Assembly (NCBI GenBank): GCA_030549205.1
Contig: JAUKTV010000011.1
Coordinates: forward strand, 1-64,000
Length of the DNA: 64,000 nt
Reading direction: 5' to 3'
Origin: Apiosordaria backusii
Lineage: Eukaryota; Ascomycota; Sordariomycetes; Sordariales; Lasiosphaeriaceae
Positions 21,924-31,910 of this stretch are shown in pieces. The notes beneath the pieces were generated by a model. That model worked only from the letters and a program-made list of their open reading frames with translations. It made no database searches and was not told where the DNA came from. Within the stretch, counting starts at the first letter, position 1, and the number at the start of each line of letters is the position of its first letter. Both the position numbers and the translations under genes were made by a program.

Positions 21924-23673
21924 ATGCGACCGACAACCTGGCTCAACAACACTCGACCTGGCAGTTCTCGCGCGGCCCGTGATGCCAACTCAAGCAATGG
22001 AATGAATCCTGCCCGACTTCCACCACAATTTGAATTCAATCAGAGCTATTACGGTGTGAATGAGTACAGCGGCTTCCCCTCTCCTCACCAAATGTTCCAT
22101 CCGGCCCTGCATCGCAGTTATTCGGCTCCCGATCATGGTAATCCTTTGGCGCATCTCCATGCCCATGGCGGCCACTATGCTCATCTCGATCTCTACAACC
22201 GACCTGTCACACCCCACGCCCCCTTACCTCTCAGCCTTGGAGGACAGTATGGTTTGCGCCCCGATGCAATCCCGTTCAATCCGACTTCGCCTGTGGTTAC
22301 GCCGTCGCCATTGCCTGCCAGCCCAGCCCCTCCTGTAAGTGACTCTGGCTTGACAGATTTGGAAGAAACTTGAAGCTGACTGTGTTCTCATTATCCAGAC
22401 CTATCACCCCCTATGCTACGACGAGTGTGACGATGACTGCCCGTTTGCGGATCCCTATCTGCGGGGATGGTTGGAGCGAAAGGCAAAAGCCAAAGAGTCA
22501 AAAACACCATCGACCTCACCTCCTGCCACCAAGAATGATGAGACGCATGAGAAATATTCCCCCCACAAGATTCTAGGAGCAGGAAAGTCAACAGACCATC
22601 CGCTTCCGCCGGGCTGGTTGGAGCGACGAGTAAAGGCTAAAAAGTCGCAACAACAGACGTCAAATACATCTCGCGCCTCGCCCCCTGGTCTTACAAGTGA
22701 TCAAATACACCGGGAAAACCCTCACCCTATGGGCTCGCGAGGTGGGCAGATGTTAACCTCCCAGGGCACTCGCAACGCTGCGGACGGTCAGAACGTGGCA
22801 ATCTCCAGGTCCTCTACTCCTGCGCTCCGAGGCCAGCGGTCTTCCACTCCCGGCATTCGTGCCCAGAACATGTCAACTTCTCAACACATTTTTCCCTCAA
22901 CGAATAGTCACCACGCATTCCCCAAGCCGGATTCCAGTACGGCCTCTGCTCGTCCTCCCAAGTGGCTCCTGCAATCTTTCAATGGCGGTTCATCTGATCA
23001 CCTAGAACAGATTCACCAAGCAGTCAACCGCGCCGAGAATGCACAAAAGAAGTTAGATGCATCGGATAGCCCTTGCAGTTCATCGAATAACAGTCAGCAG
23101 AGCTCTTGGTCCCTTGAAGATGTGGCCGATGACATTCAGCCTGAGGACAGCTGCTCCCTGTTTATCTCCGATCTCCCTAACAATGTGACTCTCTCCAAAT
23201 TGCTTGGAAGCATTAGGGGTTATGATCGTGTCAGGTACAGCAAGGTCATTGGTTCTGCGGCCTTGATCGTCTTCTTTGAGCGGAACGCTGCGCAAAAGCT
23301 CGCCCGTGAAGGTCATCTTACTGTTGACGGGGTTCAGGCAGAAGTTTGCTTGGCAAAGAAGCGAATAGCGCAGAGTACACTACCACGGAACGTTTCGAGG
23401 GTTTTGCGTATCACAGGCTTCATCGGTGGCATCAGCATAGCCTTCCTGAAGGACTTTCTCCAGATGAAAAACATCAAGTATGAGCTTGACAAGGTTGTCA
23501 GGCCTCCCAGCGGGACACCGGGCAACATGACTACCCTCGAGTGGCATTTTGCCTCTCACAGTCAGGCTGCGACAGTTATGGAGACCATCATGAGCGAGCC
23601 GCCCTTCCGGAGGAGGAGGGTAGATGTGAGGTATGGGATTGACCCATGCGCTGGCATCCCCCGGGAAGAGTAG
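21924..23673 (+). CDS. Tandem-array protein C: long double RRM-like, DPC-terminal member
   Basis: Exons 21924-22334 and 22399-23673 (64-nt intron, GTAAGT donor, phase 0) give 561 residues, the longest of the family. The N-terminal 137 residues are rich in Pro, His and Tyr. Exon 2 opens with a cysteine cluster, C-Y-D-E-C-D-D-D-C-P-F (143-153), also found in array protein F. Two related units G-W-L-E-R-K/R-x-K-A-K-x-S follow (159-170, 209-220); the second resembles the start of a WW domain (LPPGWLERR). A Ser/Thr-rich disordered region precedes RRM-like fold 1 (390-437; SLFISDLP...AALIVFFERNAAQ). Linker K-R-I-A-Q-x7-V-S-R-V-L-R-I-T-G, then fold 2 with LEWHFASHSQA, ending Y-G-I-D-P-C-A. It lacks the SADIP motif. 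Confidence 0.8.
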
Positions 23674-24590
23674 AAGGAGTCTCGGGACCTCTTTGACATG
23701 TTGTCTTTAGGGCAAATAATAGGGTTTAGTTGGGGATGAACGTCGAGCGGGAGAGACGGAAAAGGCGTTAGAGTTATGATCTCTGGATTTCGACATATGG
23801 GCTGGATATGAGCGTTGAATCTGCTCTGGTTTTGTGTCGCTTTTCGCTTTTTTCATAGCGTAGATACCCCGAATTTGTATTTTCCATTGTATGTACCATG
23901 TGTTGTCTGGCGTGCGAAATCGTTTGTGAGCTCTGTGAACACCGTGACAAAACGTCCTTTTGCTTCTTTGATCGATAAAGAGGCACACCACAGCCTCATT
24001 ATATAACCTGAAACCCAGTTACCATCCCATATTGACATATCGAGCTTGGGTGGGGTCCCTAAGATTTAGGCCCAAGCTTCTTTTCACTCGTTCAGAGCTA
24101 TTGTTTGGATTTGCCAGAAGTCGCCGCTTTTATCGCCGGACGACCCCTCCCATATTTCCCACGCTTTCCTGCGAACTCAGCTTACCATCTCTTTTCCACC
24201 TGCTGGAATCCTCTCAAAACCAAAATTATTTCTCGACCAAGTATCTACAGGAGAGTCGGTCCTATTAATCAATATCTTCAATCTAACAAACCACAGGCTC
24301 GAACAGCTGGTCGACACGGAATCACCTACATTTGCGTGGGGACAGGAGTACAAACGATCATCATTCCGGCCCCGACTGCTTGAACAGGAAGCATCGTCTT
24401 GAATCCTTTCTTGACAGCCAATCGAAAAGTCGCACCGTCATCAACCTGGAAGCTTTGGATATCCAGTTGCCAAACTACACCACCATCATTCAGTCCCGCG
24501 TTTCTGATGTGAGTTTCCAGAACTAGTGAGCCTATTAAATGTAGTGATCAGACGACTGACTTGTTATACTCAACGCAGACTTGAGAGAAG
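23674..24590. other. Array spacer and leader of gene D
   Basis: No ORF of note. It includes the duplicated leader segment at 24097-24135. An intron-like stretch just before gene D runs from GTGAGT near 24508 to CGCAG at 24578; since a TGA lies in frame between it and the ATG at 24591, that intron would be in the 5' UTR. Confidence 0.5.
24097..24135 (+). promoter_or_regulatory. Duplicated leader segment, copy 1 (upstream of array gene D)
   Basis: 39 bp beginning GCTATTGTTTG and containing AGTCGCCGCTTT. It matches 25881-25919 upstream of gene E at about 33 of 39 positions with no gaps. It lies about 455 bp before the gene D start. It may be a retained promoter/leader element or merely residue of the duplication that made D and E. 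Confidence 0.6.
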
Positions 24591-25535
24591 ATGGCCCCTG
24601 ATTGTGATAGAGCTGATTGCTTTGGCGTTGAGCAATGCTACTCCAGCGACAACTGCGACAGCCTGCGGGTGGAACAGCGCAGGACTGCCGCTCCTCAATC
24701 TCTCATCCTTCAACAACCTCAGCGGCCCATCCCGGCCATTCAAGAGCAAGCCCTTAGCTTCTGGCCAGCCAACGATTACGGCCAACCAGTGCTGCCCGAC
24801 AGTGTCGCCCAAGCCCGTTATCTTACGTTGCTAGCCAGTTACTACCAGGACTTGATCAATCATTATCAGCAGCGAGAGCACAAAATCGCCATGATAACTG
24901 TCCCTCGACCCCCAGGGATGTCTCCCAATTACCAAGGAAATCCCTCCTCCATTGCGAACCAGTCCGCCGACATTGATGACCGAATGAATACCTCAGTTTC
25001 GGTGACCGGGTTGCCGCCGACGATTGATGTCCACGGGCTGCTGAGATGCATTCGAGGGTTTGGAAGAATCAAGGCCACTGTTATTAACGGCCCAGACCCC
25101 AACAAAGGACATACCCTTTCCGCCGCCAAGATCATATTTTTTGACGTTGAGCCCGCTCAGCGGTTCTTGGCTTGCTACGGCCCCGGTAGCAAGGATGGAG
25201 GTTGGCTGGTGCAGGATCGGCTGGCTCGAGTTCTCCCAAATAGGATCAAAGTCGCCCAAAGCGACAAGCCTTCCAACCACTCGAGGGTGCTGGTTATCAG
25301 TGGTCCAGAGCAATACGTCAGTTATGAGAGCCTTGAGCAAATCTTCGCGTCTCGAGCAATTGAGTATCAGATGGATGAGGTCATCCCTCGACCTCACAAG
25401 GTTGAGGGATGGGCCACGATCGAGCTTCGATTTGGTTCGTACCGCGGGCAGGCGTCACAGGCGATGATGGTGGTCAAGCGTGAATTGAGAGTCTTTGGGA
25501 TTGGAGGGAGGTTCGGCGTCGACCCTTGTGCTTGA
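24591..25535 (+). CDS. Tandem-array protein D: double RRM-like, DPC-terminal family
   Basis: 314 residues. A TGA in frame 9 nt upstream fixes the ATG at 24591. The N-terminus has Cys/Asp-rich spacing (C5, C10, C16, C22) at the place where paralogues C and F have their C-x3-C-DDD cluster. Residues 112-128 carry the family motif P-N-Y-Q-G-N-x5-N-Q-S-A-D-I. RRM-like fold 1 is about 133-192 (SVSVTGLP, LLRCIRGFGRIKATVING, GHTLSAAKIIFFDVEPAQ). The linker N-R-I-K-V-A-Q-x5-N-H-S-R-V-L-V-I-S-G-P (217-239) leads into fold 2, with E-L-R-F-G-S-Y-R-G-Q-A-S-Q-A. The protein ends exactly at F-G-V-D-P-C-A, as protein E does. It is a typical, compact family member. Confidence 0.82.
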   Translation: MAPDCDRADCFGVEQCYSSDNCDSLRVEQRRTAAPQSLILQQPQRPIPAIQEQALSFWPANDYGQPVLPDSVAQARYLTLLASYYQDLINHYQQREHKIAMITVPRPPGMSPNYQGNPSSIANQSADIDDRMNTSVSVTGLPPTIDVHGLLRCIRGFGRIKATVINGPDPNKGHTLSAAKIIFFDVEPAQRFLACYGPGSKDGGWLVQDRLARVLPNRIKVAQSDKPSNHSRVLVISGPEQYVSYESLEQIFASRAIEYQMDEVIPRPHKVEGWATIELRFGSYRGQASQAMMVVKRELRVFGIGGRFGVDPCA

Positions 25536-26123
25536 GGGTCGAAATGATCGAAAAGGGTTCAGGAGATGGCTGAAAGGGAATGAAGACGAACAAACTACAA
25601 GAGCATGATGGCTTTTGTGTATTTTTATATAGTGTATTTACGATGCTTCTTTGGCGTTTTCCGCGATAAATATCATCACATTGTCTTTTGAAACCCACCT
25701 GTATTAGAGCAAAGTGCTTCCTGTCAAACTTCGGTGTCCATGGCGTAGCAAATAGCTTGGCCGCGTTCCTTTCGAGGATTCAACCATCAGACCATGAGAT
25801 ACTAATTGAGGATGCCGCCCGATATCAGAGGACGGAGGGGTGAAGTGGGGCTGAGGAGCGTCCCTATTCACCTCTCTGATGCTATTGTTTGTATCTGCCC
25901 ATAGTCGCCGCTTTCATCGGGAGCAACTCTTCAGACGGGGGCCATATTTTCTGCCGCTGCTTGAGCCAGAACTTTTCCACTTCTTTTCCCTCAACAACAA
26001 CAACAACAGCCCACGATCCCGGGTTGCGCCAGCTTTGTTGTTCAACGCAATCCATCCAACATCCGGATCTCAACGTACTGCAAAAGCGCTTGCTTGAACA
26101 AAAGAACGAAGACCACTACAATC
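25536..26123. other. Array spacer, leader of gene E
   Basis: 588 bp without a gene. It contains the second copy of the duplicated leader segment (25881-25919), then a (CAA)n stretch near 25996, and leads into the ATG at 26124. Confidence 0.5.
25881..25919 (+). promoter_or_regulatory. Duplicated leader segment, copy 2 (upstream of array gene E)
   Basis: Partner of 24097-24135, with six mismatches in 39 bp. It lies about 205 bp before the gene E start, closer than in gene D. Confidence 0.6.
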
Positions 26124-27606
26124 ATGGAATCGAATGACGACTTTGTTCCGCCCTTTCAAGGTGTTGAACTCCTTGCCTACCTAAGGGCTAGCCGGCAAAG
26201 AAACAGTTGCTTCCCCGCCTTGGTCGGGCCCAGTCGCCGGCGGACACAGCTCCAACATTCGCAAGCCTTTCTTGGCCAACAGTCTAGTACTGTTGCTGCT
26301 GTTCAAAATCGTCCAGACTCTACCTCACAGCCTTCCGCCGTCCCCTCTCACCATGATGATGCGGCCCGTTTCGATCAGGCCGCGCTTGAGTCTCCTACCA
26401 TTATGAATTATGCGCCGCCAGCTCTCGTAAGCCCCCCGGGCCCGTCGGCCCAGTTTTGCAACATCAACTCGCTATCCCGAGGTGTAAGTTTGATCCGATC
26501 TCTTACCAACTCCCTACCTGAATCTCAATGAACAAGAAGCTGACTTTTTGGGATAGGTTCAGGAAGTACCCTCTATCACTGGCTACGGTCGCGAAAGTCG
26601 CTTGGAGAATACATACGGCTCACTCGGTACTTATTCCGGTTGTTCAACCCACAGAGCTCAACCCGAGAACAGCCCAATGATGGCCCAGTCTGCACAGTTC
26701 TTACCCTCTACCGACGGCCAGATGATCTTGGATCACCTTTCACCCTATGTCAACGGCGAGATGATCCTGAGTCAAGTTCTACCCCATGCCGACGGCGAGA
26801 TGATCCTGAACCAACTCCCACACTACTTCAATGGCGAGATGATCTTAAACCAACACCCCCCCTACCACGACAACCAGATGATCTTAAATCAATCCCTACC
26901 CTTCGTCGGCGACACCGAGATGCCGAATCAGGTCCTGTCCCATGTCGGCAACCAGCAGATCTCAAGTCAGCTCTTGCCCTATGCCGGCTCCCAACAGATG
27001 TCAGAGAACTATAAGGGCAGAAGAGATATCCTCGCTAACCATTCTGCGGATATCCCGGACATTCACAACACGTCCCTTTGGATCACAGGCCTCCCGGCTG
27101 ATGTCACAGTCCACCAGCTCCTCAAGACCATCAGTGGGTTTGGCAGAGTCCTTGCGGTGTACATAAATGAGCCTGACAAAGACAACGGCCACGCGCTGGC
27201 CGCAGCGAAGCTCACCTTTTTTGAGCAAGATGCCGCGCAGCGCTTTCTGTTCAGGTACCGGGTACATGGGCTGAGCGTGGGGAACTTACTGGCAACGGTC
27301 CGGTTCAATCGCGTGAGGGTGGAGGAGAAGAGCTACCCTGAAAATGCCTCCCGTGTTATTGTCGTCATCGGCTCAAGAAAGGTGGCGAAGGAAGACTGGA
27401 TTCGGGAGCAGCTCACGAGCAGGGGAATCTACTATGACACAGACGAGATTATCGAGAATGTGAACCCGATTACGGGATGGGTCAGATTGGAGTGGCGGTT
27501 TGGCTCTTACCGGGGCCAGGCGTCCCAGGCATACAGAGTTTTGAGGGGAGCTGAGGGTCGGAAGCATGGGTTGGTGATTGCTTTTGGGCCGGATCCGTGT
27601 GCCTAA
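26124..27606 (+). CDS. Tandem-array protein E: double RRM-like with 13-residue repeats
   Basis: Exons 26124-26483 and 26557-27606 (73-nt intron, GTAAGT donor, phase 0) give 469 residues; the ATG is the first in frame. Residues 169-268 are about eight copies of a 13-residue unit, best seen as G-E-M-I-L-N-Q-L-P-x-Y-x-N, found in no other array member. Then come ENYKG and ANHSADIP (family motif), RRM-like fold 1 (293-350; SLWITGLP, ISGFGRVLAVYINEP, GHALAAAKLTFFEQDAAQ), the linker N-R-V-R-V-E-E-x5-A-S-R-V-I-V-V, and fold 2 with LEWRFGSYRGQASQA. It ends F-G-P-D-P-C-A. Its fold 2 core is nearly identical to protein D's, so D and E look like the youngest pair. Confidence 0.82.
26716..27000 (+). repeat. 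39-bp coding tandem repeats in array gene E
   Basis: About eight in-frame units with a 39-bp period (one of 42 bp), each encoding an xEMILNQ core followed by LP and an aromatic/Asn/Asp end. The first four or five are well kept; the last three drift (EMPNQ, QQISSQ, QQM). The period keeps the frame, so copy number can change without breaking the gene. Confidence 0.85.
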
Positions 27607-28660
27607 ATTTGGCGGGATGATGCATACAATGGGTGGAGAAAGATCACGTGGCAGGAGGAGATAACAAGCTGTGACCGGGGCACCAGCTAATGAAATGTTG
27701 ACCCTGAGGTTATGAATCTTCATTCTTGAGGTGATGGGCGAGTACTTCATAAAGCCTGGGCCTGTCATACTTGCGTTATCTCGCCTCTCCTTTGATTCCA
27801 CTGTTTTTTCTGCGATCCGGCACTTTTGTTGCTGACATCAGGGGGTGGCGTTTACTTGTGGCTGGGTGTGGCTGGTGCGTCCAACCCCAGGGATGTCCGT
27901 CTCTACCAGATCCCATCCATTCAGCAGAGAAAGAGGGTTCTATGTGTCTTACTAAATCGTTTTGTTTTTCGAGGTTGTAGATAACCCTGTGGCCTGGCGA
28001 ACTGGGTGGCGGGTGGGAAGTCTTACCAATGGACGAGGGTTGTTCTTCTGCTAGCTAGGTAACTGGCAGGGCAACCTTAGTATTTCAACAGAAAAAGAAA
28101 TGGGGCCACCGAGGTTTTCGAGGTTTCTTCCATCGTATAGAAGAAATGATTCAGGAAGTGCTAAGAAAGGGCAAGCCCCGACACCAGTGACATCGCTTTA
28201 TACAGGAAACAGCAGAACAATCCCAAAGCAGATGGGCTATAAATTCATAGCAGAAAAATATGTGTATTGTATTCTTTTCTTTTCCCCCTTCTTGGGAGCC
28301 GCGGTGGTCCCTACACTTCAAACTTCATTTCCCCAAGCGAGCTTCGAAAGCATGTGGGGCAGCTTCCTGGCAGCTATCGTCAGAAGGAAGGAGCGGAGGT
28401 GGTCAGGTTGAGGAAGCAGTGACCTTTCTTTGCAGGATCTCAGCGCCGACGACATGCGCGATGAAAATATTCTCTGCCCCTCTCCAACCACTTTAGACCA
28501 ACCGGTCAATATTTCCACGACAGTTTTCTCTCTCTTTGCCAAACCATCAAAGACCAGCCACCAAGATTTTGTTACCTTTCATCTAGCACGGCCTGCAATC
28601 ACTTTTGTTTTCTTTTCCATCGAGCCAACTACCCTTTGTCTTCTCTCTCCGTTGAGCACA
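27607..28660. other. Array spacer and leader of gene F
   Basis: About 1 kb. A plus-strand ORF at 28100-28411 has an ATG but no recognisable feature and is probably chance. The last 100 bases are CT-rich, a leader. Confidence 0.45.
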
Positions 28661-29858
28661 ATGGGCGACTCTCTCCGCGACCAGTCCAGCAGCGACTTGA
28701 GCCTCTTCTGCCCGAACTATTACCAAACCTACTCGTCTGCCAGCGCTTGCGTCCCCTTCACGGCTTCAGAAGCGGGCACGTACGCCGAGCTCCCTCAAAA
28801 GTCATCGTTTGCCAACGGCCAGACTTCATTGGGCAATGATGCTGTGCTGGTGAGTATGATCCGACATTGTTTGAGACTCAAACGGCTCGGGTGCTGACTA
28901 GCTACCGTTTCAACCGAAACAGGCATCGTTGCGACGATGTGGCTTCCCTGGCTGTGACGATGATGATTGCCCTTTTCAAGATAAATATGCTATCTCAGCA
29001 GCTGAGAGGGATCTGGCGGCAGTTTCGAAAAACGACAGCAACTCAACCAACGAGTTTTCGACCACGGAACTTGCGGTTCATTTCAAGAATGACAATACGG
29101 CCAATACCTTCGTTGTCCCTTTTAGTTCCGTCCTTTGCGGCCAGCAGACCTCAACCTTCTCTCCGACTTCCATCATTGTCAGTCAGGAAGCCACAATTTT
29201 CCCTTCGAACCCCACGATTCCTCATCAAGAAACCTCTATCAACTACATGGGAAACCGCAACAATCCCGCCAATTTGAGCGCGAATATCCCCAACAGCGAG
29301 AACACCTCTGTCTTTGTCACAAATCTCCCTCCCGACATTACGTACACGGAGCTATTCCGAGCCTTAGCTTTGCGACCCTGTGGAAGAATCTTCGCAACAC
29401 ACATCAATGAGGCCGACATTGACAAGGGACACATGTTTTCTGCCGCCAAGATCGTTTTCTTCACCAAGGTCGGAGCCCGTACATTCCTCGAACTCGGTTT
29501 AACCATACGCGGTCTACGAGCTCGGATTGTCCCGAACCGTATCCGTGTAGCTGAGCCACAAATCCCACAATCTCACACGCGGGTTCTTCACATCACCGGC
29601 CCGGCCCATCTTGTGAGCATTCACAATCTTCGAGAAGTCTTCAAGGCACATAAGCTCGAGCACCAAGACGAGGAAATCATAATCCACCCAGCTTCTGCCT
29701 TTCATCCACCGGGCTGGAACAATCTCGAATGGCGTTTCGCCTCGTACCGTTGCCAGGCAGCGATAGCCAAGAGGATTATTGAAACCAAGTATCGGAAGCT
29801 GGGTATGTACGTGCGGTTCGGCCTAGACCCGTGCGACCCTTTGGCGATTGGCTTCTGA
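28661..29858 (+). CDS. Tandem-array protein F: double RRM-like, DPC-terminal family
   Basis: Exons 28661-28849 and 28923-29858 (73-nt intron, GTGAGT donor, phase 0) give 374 residues. Exon 2 opens with R-R-C-G-F-P-G-C-D-D-D-D-C-P-F (67-81), the same cysteine/aspartate cluster at the same exon start as in protein C. A Ser/Thr-rich spacer follows, then I-N-Y-M-G-N-x5-N-L-S-A-N-I-P (169-186). RRM-like fold 1 is about 190-250 (SVFVTNLP, PCGRIFATHINEA, GHMFSAAKIVFFTKVGA); the linker is N-R-I-R-V-A-E-x5-S-H-T-R-V-L-H-I-T-G-P (268-290). Fold 2 has LEWRFASYRCQAA, then F-G-L-D-P-C near the end. It is the last intact gene of the array. Confidence 0.82.
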
Positions 29859-30129
29859 GCAGGCACTGTTCTACCACCACCTCCAAGGCTGATGGTGGGG
29901 TCTCTGGGGTTCCTCTTTCAGAATGGAACAGGCTTTCAGTACAGCTTCTCTAGTGCGCAGATCTTCAGGCGATAAGCAAAACGAGCACAAGCTGGGGCTA
30001 CTTTGCAGCATGCATCATGGAGAGGGTACCTATTTGTGCTGGGGCAATATCAATACAGGGACGAAGAAGGGTTCAATCAAGGGGAGCGCGTGTTTTCAGT
30101 TAGTGTGATTCATCCACCTAATATCCGCA

Positions 30130-30270
30130 CCTTCAGGATATGCTGGGTAAATGGAATGCATACCTACCAGGTACATACGGTACCACTGTCAGGCGGAGGC
30201 CGCAAACAAGATAATAGACACTGAATTCAGCATATCGCCTGCTTTTGTGTCGTTTAGGACGAACTCTTAT
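30130..30270 (+). pseudogene. Broken copy of the array family (C-terminal end only)
   Basis: In one frame the segment reads WMECIPTRYIRYHCQAEAAN (the W in a shifted frame), then KIIDTEFSISPAFVSFR. This lines up with protein F's LEWRFASYRCQAAIAKRIIETKYRKLGMYVRF: C-Q-A, x-K-x-I-I-x-T and F/V-x-F-R are kept. No DPC end, no linker and no fold 1 survive. It sits about 300 bp after gene F in the same orientation, so it marks the decayed right edge of the array. Confidence 0.65.
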
Positions 30271-31910
30271 AAGTCCAAACTACTCGTTTTAATAAGAAGA
30301 AAGTTTAGGATTGCTGGGTCACAAGGTTTGAGGGGAATTGAGACATCGTGTCGGAATTACAAGGACGTGACTACGGGAAGGGCGTCTCTGATCTTAACCG
30401 TGTGTCGGCAAGTCCAGTACGCGAGATGGTATTGGTGAGGACTTTGAGTTAGTGGGATGTGAAATTGTGTACAAATTTAAGGAAGGTATCACAGCTGAGA
30501 TCAGGTAATGAGGGCAGTTTGCAAGAGAACGAGGAAGGTTGAACAAGAAGCTCTATTGGTTATCAGTAGTTCTGACCGCAGGAAGGATAAAGGGACGAGA
30601 GGCATGATAACAAATTGCTTGTCTATGTTTTTTCTTGAGTTGTGCGAATTCTACTTAATCCTATCTTCTGCACGCCGTTATTCTTTTGGTGCATCTGTAT
30701 AGAGGGACATCGAAGTCCGGAAGGCAATCTTTAAAGCTGGTGCGGATAATGGGAGGAGGAAAGGCCTAAGTTACCTACCTAAACCGCCAGCCCCCAGTAA
30801 GCCACCACTGAAAGAAGTGTTAGTTATTGTTTTCATATGTAAGAATTATTTCTTCTATGTTTTCTTTTGTTTGATCCTCATCTGATTCTATACCGAGGCC
30901 GGATTCTTTCCGAGCTTTCCTTGTTCCCTAATACCATGACCTATTGAGCCTCTTTTCATCAAAGTTTGCTCCGTTTAACCCCATTTTCTCCCCAGCCTTT
31001 TAAATATTTTCGCACAGTTTTCTTGTCTTTCTGAAGTTGCTCATTCCCTTTTAACCATTCAATCTACGTCCAACACTTAAAGATCACTCCCAATAGCTAC
31101 ATAGATCACGGTTGGATAAGGTATGATCGCCTTTCCTTTGTCTTCCAGCTACTTTGATGTTTTTGTGTACTTACCTCTGAATATTTCTGGACTCCATTTC
31201 GAGTCTCCACTCCCATAATACCCTAGCTTATCCTCTGAGAAAAAGACGAAGCTTACTTATCAGAAGGCGAGTAGTGATGCAGGCTACCGTGGAGTTGAAG
31301 AAGAGAGAACGATAAAGATGGTCTTTACGTGTGTTTTAGAAAGGCACAGTGTGTTGTATCACATGATGGGCGGCTTCGGAAGACGCGGTGTTGATACACG
31401 GGGATATATGGGGGTCGAATCCGACAACAGACCGCAAGGGTCCGGGAGTATTTAATATCCCATCATCGTTCCCCACAGTGTCTAAGTAGTAGAACAAGCC
31501 GCATGATAGACATATATACGATGAACCGCCGGCGTCATGGTTTCCAAGGAGCTTGAAGTCCCTTCTCAGCAGTATCGCTGCGGCCTGAAAGCATCATGAT
31601 GGGTTTGTCTGCCTCTCCAAAGCTTCCCTTGTAGCGTGGTCGGCTGTGCCACATGGGTGCCTTTCTCCCACATATCACGAGACGAGCGTTGATATCCAAG
31701 GGTTTCACCGATTGGTCAACCGCCGCTGGAGTGTAGCTGGTTCATTGTGGAAGGATGCTGTATACCGGAAGCAGCATGAAAGAGGTGGGGATCACGCAGG
31801 TTCAACCAACTACAAGGACATGCTGGCCCATGCTGTGATCCATGGCAGTAATGAATCTACAGGGAGCGTTTCGTGATGGGAACTTTCTTGATATATTATC
31901 CCGTTACCCG
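30271..31910. other. Gene-free stretch right of the array
   Basis: About 1.6 kb with no supported gene. The part 30900-31130 looks like a CT-rich fungal promoter/leader, with a GTATGA donor-like site at 31121 but no coding frame after it. It may be the promoter of a lost gene. Confidence 0.4.

Noticed and set aside
28100..28411. ATG-started 103-codon ORF before array gene F
   Set aside because: No similarity to the array family or other motif; likely chance in spacer DNA.
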